Below are positions 1-4,474 of a stretch of 5,192 bases of DNA, piece after piece (position 1 is the stretch's first letter; each line of letters begins with the position of its first letter). Both the position numbers and the translations under genes were made by a program. This DNA comes from Ktedonobacteraceae bacterium (GTDB taxonomy: Bacteria; Chloroflexota; Ktedonobacteria; Ktedonobacterales; Ktedonobacteraceae): NCBI GenBank assembly GCA_014896635.1, contig JADBKA010000301.1:1-5192 (forward strand). Direction: 5' to 3'. The notes under the pieces were generated by a model. The model had not been told where the DNA came from and ran no database searches. It worked only from the letters and a program-made list of their open reading frames with translations.

Positions 1-83
1 TAGCAGCCTCGGTGGAAGAGAACGCCAGCGGGTGCAAGTTCTGGCACATCACGAAGGAGAAAAAAGTTGGCAGTTCGCAATGA
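1..83 (+). CDS. 3' end of an unidentified upstream gene (partial)
   Basis: The frame starting at base 3 is open to a TGA at 81-83. It encodes about 26 residues, including AASVEENASGCKFWHITKEK. In the 20 codons before the last few, 17 third positions are G or C, the bias expected of coding sequence here; the frame starting at base 2 reads much less like protein. If real, the gene ends 17 bp inside the next gene, which begins at 67. The two would then be translationally coupled, and the Shine-Dalgarno site of the ABC ATPase would lie inside this coding region. The visible residues are too few to name a family. The call rests only on frame openness, codon bias and spacing. Confidence 0.42.
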   Translation, partial: AASVEENASGCKFWHITKEKKVGSSQ

Positions 84-1041
84 ACTCATTTCCGGTACAC
101 AATTGGTAGAAAAAGCTGTTAGTGATGCTGATATTGATGCAGTGGTGATTGAGGGCGTTTCTAAGGTTTTTAAAAAGTCACGCCCTTTATTGCGCTGGTG
201 GAAACGCGAGCGCATGGTGGAAGAGGTGGAAGAGCGGCGAAAGGGAGAAGTGCGCGCTGTTGATAATGTGTCACTCAGGATCAAACGGCGCGAAATTGTG
301 GGCATTCTGGGCGCTAACGGATCTGGCAAATCCACATTGATTCGCATGCTCTCAACGCTGCTCATCCCCGATACCGGTCGCGTGACCATCTTTGGCTATG
401 ATGTGGTCAAAAATGAGCAGATGGTGCAGCGACTGATCAATCGCGTGAGTGTTGAAGCTTCGTTTTTCAAGAAGCTTTCGCCGATGGAGAACCTGATGTA
501 TGCGGCGCGACTCTATAACATGTCGGCAGCCGAGGCGCGCTCAAAGATTCGCAGCATCCTGGCTCGTCTGGGCATCAAAGCTGAGCGCATCAATGCTCCG
601 CTGGAAGACATGTCGCGTGGTATGCAGCAGAAAGTGGCGATTGCGCGCGCCTTTCTGACGGCGCCGATAGTGTTGCTGCTCGATGAGCCGACGACGGGTC
701 TGGACCCGCGCTCAAAGATTGATGTACAGAACTTCATCAATGAGCTGCGTGACCAGCATGACGCCACTATTCTGATCACCACGCATGATATGGAGGAAGC
801 TGAAGGGTTATGTGATCGTGTGGCTATCATTGATCAGGGGCGGATCGTGGCGCTGGGAGAGACAGAGGCGTTGAGGTGGGATGTCGCTCGCTTGATGGGG
901 CGCAAGGAACCGGTCTCGATGAATGAAGTGTTTATGCATTATACGGCCTCGCACCGGATCACGCCGGAGGATATCAAACGCTACGGGAGCTGGGAGAAAG
1001 CCTTCGAGGCGCTTGAAGCCGAGCGCGAGGATGAAGAATAG
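67..1041 (+). CDS. ABC-2 type exporter, ATP-binding subunit
   Basis: This is the cytoplasmic ATPase that powers a membrane exporter. Walker A is GANGSGKST (residues 82-90). The signature loop is MSRGMQQ (182-188), Walker B with the catalytic Glu is VLLLDEP (202-208, Glu207), the D-loop is GLD (211-213) and the switch His is His240 in TTHDMEEAE. This layout matches the DrrA/CcmA-like group that works with ABC-2 permeases. The start is TTG at 67, supported by AAGGAG at 54-59 with a 7-base gap; no ATG gives a better fit. Two features are unusual. A basic and acidic insert (about 39-60) separates the first strand from the rest of the fold. At the usual Q-loop position the sequence is SVEASFFKKLS (128-138), with no glutamine. 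The C-terminal 50 residues are a charged helical tail. The permease follows 15 bp downstream, so the two are very likely one operon. The substrate cannot be told from sequence; drug, lipid or polysaccharide export are all possible. Confidence 0.95.
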   Translation: MAVRNELISGTQLVEKAVSDADIDAVVIEGVSKVFKKSRPLLRWWKRERMVEEVEERRKGEVRAVDNVSLRIKRREIVGILGANGSGKSTLIRMLSTLLIPDTGRVTIFGYDVVKNEQMVQRLINRVSVEASFFKKLSPMENLMYAARLYNMSAAEARSKIRSILARLGIKAERINAPLEDMSRGMQQKVAIARAFLTAPIVLLLDEPTTGLDPRSKIDVQNFINELRDQHDATILITTHDMEEAEGLCDRVAIIDQGRIVALGETEALRWDVARLMGRKEPVSMNEVFMHYTASHRITPEDIKRYGSWEKAFEALEAEREDEE

Positions 1042-1056
1042 AGAGGAACAGAATCA

Positions 1057-1896
1057 ATGTCATCATTGATGCACCAGGGGCGCGCGACCTATGCCTTTTT
1101 CGAGCGCAACTGGAATCTCACGAAACGTTACTGGGCCTGGGAGGTAGTCTGGCTGATCTATAACATCGTCAATGCTATGTCAGTCACCTATATCGGCGCG
1201 GCGGCCCAGTTATTGCCGGGGACAAAAGGGTTGCAGATCGATACTGCGCCATTGATTCTCTACCTGCTCATCGGCACCTCGGTCTGGTCCTATCTGAGCG
1301 TGACGTTCGATGGTGTGACCGATATGGTAACGATTGAGCGCTGGGAAGGCACGATTGAGCATACCTTCATGGCTCCTATTTCGCGTTTCACGCATTTGAT
1401 AGGAAGTTGCTGGTATGCCGTTGCGCATGGACTGCTCTTTACCTTTATCCAGTTGATCGTCGTCAGCGTCTTTTTCCGCCTGGATCTGAGCCATGCAAAC
1501 TACCTGACGGCGGTGTTCATCCTGGTGATCGGAAGCATTTCCTTTATCGGACTTGGCATTGCTGCGTCGGTATTGCCACTGCTCTATACAGAACGTGGGG
1601 CGCAGATGTCCTACATTGTCAAGGCTGTGATCCTGCTGGTTTCCGGCGTGTACTACCCGATAGAGGTACTGCCGATCTGGATGCAGCCAGTAGCGCGCAT
1701 TTCGCCGGCGACCTACGTCTTGCAGGGACTGCGTGCTGCTCTGCTGGAGAACACACCGATCTGGTCGGCGACGATCTGGGCCAATACCTGGCCATTGATC
1801 ATCACCGGCATAGTAAGTATTCCAGTCGGGGTCTTCATCTTCAGACTGGCCGAACGGCACGCCAAGCGTACGGGAAAGCTGAAAAGAAACGGCTAA
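1057..1896 (+). CDS. ABC-2 type exporter, permease subunit
   Basis: This is an integral membrane protein of 279 residues, the usual size for an ABC-2 permease, with six hydrophobic segments at about 28-48, 64-85, 116-138, 148-175, 184-205 and 243-263. Two stretches are typical of the family. One is the cytoplasmic segment WEGTIEHTFMAPISR (96-110) between helices 2 and 3. The other is SGVYYPIEVLPIWMQPVARISPATY (196-220 in total), the re-entrant region after helix 5. The tail after helix 6 is strongly basic, which places it in the cytoplasm. The ATG at 1057 follows GAGAGGAA (1041-1048) by 8 bases. It must work with the ATPase encoded just upstream. Whether it acts as a homodimer or with a second permease is unknown, because the next reading frame is interrupted by a repeat. 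The stop codon overlaps a strong ribosome binding site for that frame. Confidence 0.95.
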   Translation: MSSLMHQGRATYAFFERNWNLTKRYWAWEVVWLIYNIVNAMSVTYIGAAAQLLPGTKGLQIDTAPLILYLLIGTSVWSYLSVTFDGVTDMVTIERWEGTIEHTFMAPISRFTHLIGSCWYAVAHGLLFTFIQLIVVSVFFRLDLSHANYLTAVFILVIGSISFIGLGIAASVLPLLYTERGAQMSYIVKAVILLVSGVYYPIEVLPIWMQPVARISPATYVLQGLRAALLENTPIWSATIWANTWPLIITGIVSIPVGVFIFRLAERHAKRTGKLKRNG

Positions 1897-1913
1897 GGAG
1901 GTGGACAGAACGA

Positions 1914-1991
1914 ATGAAAAGCGGGGTCCAGGGGCGCCAGCCCCTGGCGGGGCATGGGGTGTCCCCATTTCCCCCTTTTTCTCAATTCTAA
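1914..1991 (+). pseudogene. 25-codon reading frame with strong RBS, made of repeat sequence
   Basis: AAGGAGGTG (1895-1903) lies over the permease stop and is one of the best ribosome binding sites in the window. An ATG follows at 1914 after a normal gap. From the base after this ATG the sequence is the GC-rich hairpin repeat, and the frame ends at TAA 1989-1991. The resulting peptide (MKSGVQGRQPLAGHGVSPFP and five more residues) is simply translated repeat, so I do not regard it as a functional protein. The most natural reading is the remnant of a third operon gene, such as a second permease, whose body has been lost or displaced. A chance mini-ORF or a short coupling peptide are the alternatives. 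Confidence 0.35.
1917..1980. repeat. GC-rich intergenic hairpin repeat, copy 1
   Basis: The repeat opens with AAAAGCGGGGTCCAGG (1917-1932), which recurs exactly at 4426-4441. It contains a perfect 8-bp hairpin, CCAGGGGC/GCCCCTGG (1928-1935 and 1940-1947, loop GCCA). A second hairpin is TGGGG/CCCCA (1955-1959 and 1963-1967, loop TGT). A C5T5 tract (1971-1980) closes it. The structure is repeated with different bases at 4270-4328. The hairpins followed by T-runs could also end transcription of the ABC operon. An 8-bp inverted repeat, AGGTGGAC (1899-1906) and GTCCACCT (1993-2000), brackets the whole unit. Confidence 0.75.
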
Positions 1992-2150
1992 GGTCCACCT
2001 GCTTAGTGAAGTTGTAAGAGATTTGCTCTGCGGTGGTTGATGCATCCTTTCCTGTGAGAAAACGTCTTATAGGCGATGGAGCACTGCCACCGGTGAGCCT
2101 TACAGAAAGAATAAATTAAAGAAAGAGAAAGACGAGAGGTTTTACAGAAA

Positions 2151-2321
2151 ATGCTGCATGAGATCAAATTTCTTCTGCCAGACTTGCCGGCTCACCTTGC
2201 AGGCGGGGAGTCGGCCCGGTCCGTTGCCTTTGAGAAGACTGTAAGAATAACACAGGAAGATCTGAATGACGTCAGACAATATTACAGGGACAAGAAACGA
2301 TTGCAAAGGGAGAGTGCATAA
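2151..2321 (+). CDS. possible 56-residue small protein, unknown function
   Basis: An ATG at 2151 is preceded by AGAGGT (2135-2140) with a 10-base gap and opens a frame to TAA at 2319-2321. The product begins MLHEIKFLLPDLPAHLAGGE. It ends with a charged, helix-forming stretch, ITQEDLNDVRQYYRDKKRLQ (33-52). The composition looks like real protein: balanced charges, no low complexity, and no membrane segment or signal peptide. I do not recognise the family. It lies upstream of, and in the same direction as, the acetyltransferase gene, separated by 118 bp. It may be a separate small protein, a leader ORF for that gene, or the surviving start of a longer decayed gene. The support is an RBS and plausible composition only. 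Confidence 0.42.
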   Translation: MLHEIKFLLPDLPAHLAGGESARSVAFEKTVRITQEDLNDVRQYYRDKKRLQRESA

Positions 2322-2392
2322 AGAACGGGTGGGTGATGGACAGCAGGTAGCATGGCGTTTCTCTGATCGCACTTTCTCCACACGTACACGGT

Positions 2393-2419
2393 GGGTGCTG
2401 GATACTACCCCTGGCACCC
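2393..2419 (+). promoter_or_regulatory. hairpin just upstream of the acetyltransferase RBS
   Basis: GGGTGC (2393-2398) pairs with GCACCC (2414-2419). Counting two G-U pairs the stem extends to nine pairs (2393-2401 with 2411-2419) around a nine-base loop. It ends six bases before the Shine-Dalgarno site GAGGGAG (2425-2431). The left arm lies within a 13-base sequence (2390-2402) that also occurs with one change at 2328-2340, so an alternative pairing partner exists. No T-run follows, so it is not a standard terminator. A role in translation control is only a possibility. Confidence 0.3.
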
Positions 2420-2439
2420 GCACAGAGGGAGAAACCGAA

Positions 2440-3141
2440 ATGATCATACGCTTGCACAACTTATCCGCGCGTGCTCCTCAAATGAAGGATCTGCGAGCGG
2501 TGACGGAACTGATGAAGATCTGTGACGAGGCTGAGGGCTACGACTCGGATATCACAGAGGACGAGCTGCGCCGGGCATGGCTGGCAGAGGGGTTCAGTCT
2601 GAGGACTGATGCCTGGGTAATTGCGACGAGAACCGGGCAAATTGCCGGCTATGCCGAAGTCAGGCGAGAAGAGGGACGAGGAGATGACAGCGAAGATGAG
2701 CGGCTGGCCGCACTGCTGCGCGTGCATCCAGACTACCGGGGGCGTGGCATCGGCACACTGCTGATCTGGCTGCTGGAGGAGCGTGCGCGCCAGGTGGCCA
2801 CGCAACTGAGCCAGGAGAAACGTGTGGTACTGTACACGCGGGCATGTGGTGACAGTAGAGTGGCGCACCATCTGTTTGAGCGCGAGGGCTATGTGGCAGC
2901 ACGCCACCTGTGGCGTCTGGTCATCGATATGGATGAGGCGCCAGTCGATGAGCGGCAGCCGGGCAGGGTGCAGGTGGATCTGGAGATCGACACGCAGAAT
3001 CTGCTGAGCACCATGCCGACCAGGCGGACAGGCATCTATACCGCTCGTCAATACATCGTCTATGAGAAAACGCTGCGTCCCGCCAGCAAGCAACTGAAAG
3101 ATCTGAGCCAGGATATTTCCCTTCCTCAGGCTGTGAGCTGA
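2440..3141 (+). CDS. GNAT family N-acetyltransferase
   Basis: This is a soluble enzyme expected to move an acetyl group from acetyl-CoA to an amine; the substrate is unknown. The acetyl-CoA pyrophosphate loop is clear: LLRVHPDYRGRGIGTLL (92-108), with the R-G-R-G-I-G core at 100-105 leading into the following helix. The conserved end of the fold is HHLFEREGYVAARHLWRLVI (143-162). Earlier strands include AWVIATRTGQIAGYAEV (58-74). The ATG at 2440 follows GAGGGAG (2425-2431) by 8 bases. An in-frame ATG at 2266 would add 58 residues with no domain character, and that stretch overlaps another possible ORF, so I prefer the later start. A roughly 68-residue tail (166-233) lies beyond one GNAT domain and ends with RQYIVYEKTLRP and a polar stretch. 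It is too short to be a second GNAT domain. No operon partner is certain, and a strong hairpin lies downstream. Confidence 0.9.
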   Translation: MIIRLHNLSARAPQMKDLRAVTELMKICDEAEGYDSDITEDELRRAWLAEGFSLRTDAWVIATRTGQIAGYAEVRREEGRGDDSEDERLAALLRVHPDYRGRGIGTLLIWLLEERARQVATQLSQEKRVVLYTRACGDSRVAHHLFEREGYVAARHLWRLVIDMDEAPVDERQPGRVQVDLEIDTQNLLSTMPTRRTGIYTARQYIVYEKTLRPASKQLKDLSQDISLPQAVS

Positions 3142-3191
3142 GATAAGTGGAAACCTGGTTCCAGATAACATGGGGTAGTGATGATATATTC

Positions 3192-3228
3192 AGCAGCGGG
3201 GGAAGAGTGCCAGTCATCCCCCGCTGCT
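3192..3228 (+). terminator. strong hairpin after the acetyltransferase gene
   Basis: AGCAGCGGGGG (3192-3202) and CCCCCGCTGCT (3218-3228) form a perfect 11-bp stem. One further A-T pair leaves a 13-base loop. It sits 50 bp past the acetyltransferase stop, where a terminator is expected. The sequence after it (TCTGCAAAGAAAA) has no T-run, so it does not meet the usual rule for intrinsic termination. It may instead protect the 3' end of the message or act on either strand. Confidence 0.5.
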
Positions 3229-3380
3229 TCTGCAAAGAAAATAGCTCTACCATTGTTGCCGGTGAGTCTTTTAACAGGATGTTAGTGCATAAAGTCCTGC
3301 TGTGCTGTTACTTTTTACCGCTTCCTGAAGTCCTATCTACTGTGTGAGCCAGTATCCCGCTGAGGGAACGCAAAAAGAAA

Positions 3381-3398
3381 CCTGGCGAGATTGCCAGG
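3381..3398 (+). promoter_or_regulatory. short hairpin beside the RBS of the small membrane protein gene
   Basis: CCTGGC (3381-3386) and GCCAGG (3393-3398) form a perfect 6-bp stem with a 6-base loop. It is followed at once by AAGGGAG (3399-3405), the likely ribosome binding site for the ATG at 3420. The gap from that site to the ATG, 14 bases, is longer than usual. The rest of 3229-3419 holds no gene I can support and no convincing promoter. Confidence 0.3.
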
Positions 3399-3419
3399 AA
3401 GGGAGAAAACTATTCTGTT

Positions 3420-3680
3420 ATGCCTGCTGTGACTCCTGTGACTCCTGTGACTCCTGTGACTCCTGTAACCTTTGTGGCCGCGACTCTGTGGACATTGTGG
3501 TTATCGACTGTGGCGACTGTAGTGGCTGCTGCCAGTGACAATAGCAATCTACGTCTCATGTTGTTTATACTGGTGCTGGTAGCCGTTGTGCTTATTCTGG
3601 CCGGAGCGGGTATTGCGCTGCTGACATTCTATAATGTGCGCAAAGCTTCAGCCGAGGTAGAAGAGATCAGGAGAGAGTAG
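3420..3680 (+). CDS. small membrane protein with TPV repeat, unknown function
   Basis: The 86-residue product has three parts. Residues 5-17 are the repeat TPVTPVTPVTPVT. A moderately hydrophobic stretch follows (18-38). A convincing transmembrane helix is at 46-70 (LMLFILVLVAVVLILAGAGI within it), and the end is charged, RKASAEVEEIRRE, probably cytoplasmic. I do not recognise a family. The ATG at 3420 is preceded by AAGGGAG (3399-3405) at a 14-base gap. An internal ATG at 3558 would keep only the helix and tail but has no ribosome binding site. The repeat region is encoded by a 9-bp DNA tandem repeat, so its length may vary between strains. The gene converges on smpB, with 11 bp between stop codons and no clear terminator between them. 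Confidence is better for the helix-and-tail half than for the start. Confidence 0.5.
   Translation: MPAVTPVTPVTPVTPVTFVAATLWTLWLSTVATVVAAASDNSNLRLMLFILVLVAVVLILAGAGIALLTFYNVRKASAEVEEIRRE
3428..3466 (+). repeat. 9-bp tandem repeat, unit TGTGACTCC
   Basis: Four exact copies of TGTGACTCC run from 3428 to 3463, and a fifth begins at 3464 (TGTAACCTT). The TGT spacing of nine bases continues imperfectly to about 3530: TGT at 3473, then 3487 and 3496, then 3509 and 3518. An older array may therefore have decayed on the right. Because nine is a multiple of three, copy number can change without breaking either open frame. Confidence 0.9.
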
Positions 3681-3691
3681 ACGATACATAA

Positions 3692-4189
3692 TTATCCTTT
3701 GCGAACAATGCGTGCTATCTCTCGTTCAACGTCGCGTTTGGCGATGGCCTCGCGTTTATCGTACTGTTTTTTGCCCCGGCAGAGGCCAAGCTCAATTTTC
3801 GCTTTGCCGCTCTTCAGATAGAGTTTAAGCGGAATCAAGGTCAGACCTTTCGCAGCGACTCGATCCTCCATCTGCGCTATCTCGCGTTTATGCAGCAACA
3901 GTTTACGTGGGCGCATCGGCTCATGGTTGAAGCGGTTGCCGTGTTCGTAGACGGCAATATGCGCGTTTTCCAGCCAGACCTCTCCCTGGCGAATGATGGC
4001 ATAGGAGCCGCGCAGGTTGACGCGGCCCTCGCGGATGGACTTGATCTCGGTACCCATCAGTGCGATGCCAGCCTCGAATGTGCGCTCAACGGTATAGTCG
4101 TGGTAAGCCTGGCGATTGACTGTGATCATCTTGAGTGGAGCCTCTGTGGCTCCCTGAGCCGGGGTCTGTTTTGTCTTTGCTTTTGCCAT
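3692..4189 (-). CDS. smpB: SsrA-binding protein SmpB
   Basis: SmpB binds transfer-messenger RNA and brings it to stalled ribosomes, so that the unfinished protein is tagged for degradation and the ribosome is freed. The 165-residue product matches the family throughout. Near the N-terminus are NRQAYHDYTVERTFEAG (25-41) and the RNA-binding segment GTEIKSIREGRVNLRGSYA (46-64). Further on are RPRKLLLHKREI (93-104) and LIPLKLYLKSGKAKIELGL (118-136), followed by GKKQYDKRE (139-147). The basic helical tail, which reaches into the empty mRNA channel, ends the protein. The start at 4189 is supported by AAGGAGC (minus strand, 4202-4196) with a 6-base gap. An in-frame ATG at 4219 would lie upstream of the predicted transcription start. 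The tmRNA gene is not in this window. smpB stands alone, convergent with a small membrane protein gene and divergent from a transporter gene. Confidence 0.97.
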   Translation of the reverse strand: MAKAKTKQTPAQGATEAPLKMITVNRQAYHDYTVERTFEAGIALMGTEIKSIREGRVNLRGSYAIIRQGEVWLENAHIAVYEHGNRFNHEPMRPRKLLLHKREIAQMEDRVAAKGLTLIPLKLYLKSGKAKIELGLCRGKKQYDKREAIAKRDVEREIARIVRKG

Positions 4190-4210
4190 GATGCTGCTCC
4201 TTATTGGAGC

Positions 4211-4239
4211 ATAATACAACAGGTTGCGTGCAATGTCGA
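4211..4239 (-). promoter_or_regulatory. smpB promoter
   Basis: On the minus strand, TCGACA (4239-4234) matches the -35 consensus in five of six positions. TATTAT (4216-4211) matches the -10 consensus in five of six, and the spacer is exactly 17 bases. Transcription would start at an A near 4204-4205, giving a leader of only about 15 bases that is little more than the ribosome binding site. An inverted repeat, GCTCC/GGAGC (4196-4200 and 4206-4210), covers the RBS in DNA. Most of its 5' arm would not be in the message if this start is right. Confidence 0.5.
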
Positions 4240-4248
4240 GAGCCTTTC

Positions 4249-4393
4249 ACCAGGGCTTTTCAGTTTCGAGAAAGACGGGGGTCAAGGGGGCGGTAGCCCC
4301 CGTGCGGAGCGCGAGGTGTCCTCGCTCCTCTCTCCCCTCTCTGTCGCCGAAGGCGGCAAAACAGGGAATTCGGGGGTACTGAAAAGTCCTGGT
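4249..4393. mobile_element. 145-bp MITE-like element with 16-bp inverted ends
   Basis: The ends are ACCAGGGCTTTTCAGT (4249-4264) and ACTGAAAAGTCCTGGT (4378-4393). They are inverted repeats of 16 bases with a single difference, which still pairs as G-U in RNA. The inside is a row of hairpins. One is GGGGGC/GCCCCC (4286-4291 and 4296-4301). The next is GGAG-CGAGG/CCTCGCTCC with a two-base bulge and loop TGT (4306-4328). The last is GTCGCC/GGCGGC with loop GAA (4343-4348 and 4352-4357). There is no coding capacity for a transposase, so it could only move with help from elsewhere. It begins 10 bp from the smpB -35 box and lies between two divergent genes. Mobility is inferred from form only, and I see no clear target duplication. 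Confidence 0.45.
4270..4328. repeat. GC-rich hairpin repeat, copy 2 (diverged)
   Basis: GAAAGACGGGGGTCAAGGGG (4270-4289) lines up with the start of copy 1 (GAAAAGCGGGGTCCAGGGG). It is followed by the same two-hairpin order. The stem bases differ on both sides in a paired way, and the second hairpin keeps the TGT loop. It lies inside the 145-bp element. Confidence 0.55.
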
Positions 4394-4424
4394 CTTTCGC
4401 TGTTCCAAAAGCTTTTCAGTTTTT
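4378..4424 (+). terminator. AT-rich hairpin followed by T-run, terminator-like
   Basis: ACTGAAAAG (4378-4386) pairs perfectly with CTTTTCAGT (4412-4420) and is followed by TTTT (4421-4424). The 25-base loop is long and the stem is AT-rich. The same left arm also pairs with 4256-4264 as the end of the 145-bp element, so this may be a by-product of repeated CTTTTCAG boxes. It could block plus-strand read-through toward the transporter gene. Confidence 0.25.
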
Positions 4425-4425
4425 A

Positions 4426-4441
4426 AAAAGCGGGGTCCAGG
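4426..4441. repeat. GC-rich hairpin repeat, copy 3 (truncated)
   Basis: AAAAGCGGGGTCCAGG is identical over 16 bases to the start of copy 1 at 1917-1932. The sequence then departs (CCCATGAC), so only the 5' part of the repeat remains. It sits just right of the 145-bp element and just left of the likely transporter promoter. Confidence 0.75.
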
Positions 4442-4444
4442 CCC

Positions 4445-4474
4445 ATGACTTTTTCTGTAGAATTGTCCTAGAAT
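4445..4474 (+). promoter_or_regulatory. candidate promoter of the MMPL transporter gene
   Basis: ATGACT (4445-4450, four of six to the -35 consensus) and TAGAAT (4469-4474, five of six to the -10 consensus) are 18 bases apart. A second TAGAAT lies at 4458-4463, exactly 11 bases before the first, so the -10 box is repeated about one helical turn apart. This leaves a leader of roughly 40 bases before the ATG. The call is by consensus only. Confidence 0.3.

Noticed and set aside
1210..1998. Long minus-strand open frame opposite the permease gene.
   Set aside because: It is a shadow of the permease codon bias, with low-complexity residues and no family resemblance.
2266..2439. Upstream in-frame ATG that would lengthen the acetyltransferase by 58 residues.
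   Set aside because: The added residues have no domain character and cover a structured leader and another possible ORF. The ATG at 2440 has a clear RBS and lies directly before the GNAT fold.
2300..2440. T-box or other known riboswitch before the acetyltransferase gene.
   Set aside because: The conserved T-box sequence and a terminator/antiterminator pair are not present. Only a simple hairpin and a repeated motif are seen.
2461..3171. Minus-strand open frame of 236 codons opposite the acetyltransferase.
   Set aside because: The plus strand has a clear GNAT motif and RBS, while the reverse product has no recognisable domain.
2313..3294. Eleven-base direct repeat AGTGCATAAAG at 2313-2323 and 3284-3294.
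   Set aside because: A match of this length is expected by chance in a 5-kb window, and the flanks do not match.
3147..3347. 66-codon plus-strand frame between the acetyltransferase and the small membrane protein.
   Set aside because: It passes through the strong 3192-3228 hairpin, has no good RBS and its product is unlike a real protein.
3428..3466. CRISPR-like array.
   Set aside because: The repeats are nine bases, directly adjacent and without spacers, so this is a simple tandem repeat.
4190..4219. Ten-residue N-terminal extension of SmpB from an ATG at 4219.
   Set aside because: It lies upstream of the predicted transcription start and includes the -10 box. The ATG at 4189 has a good RBS, and MAKAK is a usual SmpB beginning.
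3890..4426. Plus-strand open frame opposite smpB that continues into the repeat element.
   Set aside because: It is antisense to a certain gene and its 3' half is repeat sequence.
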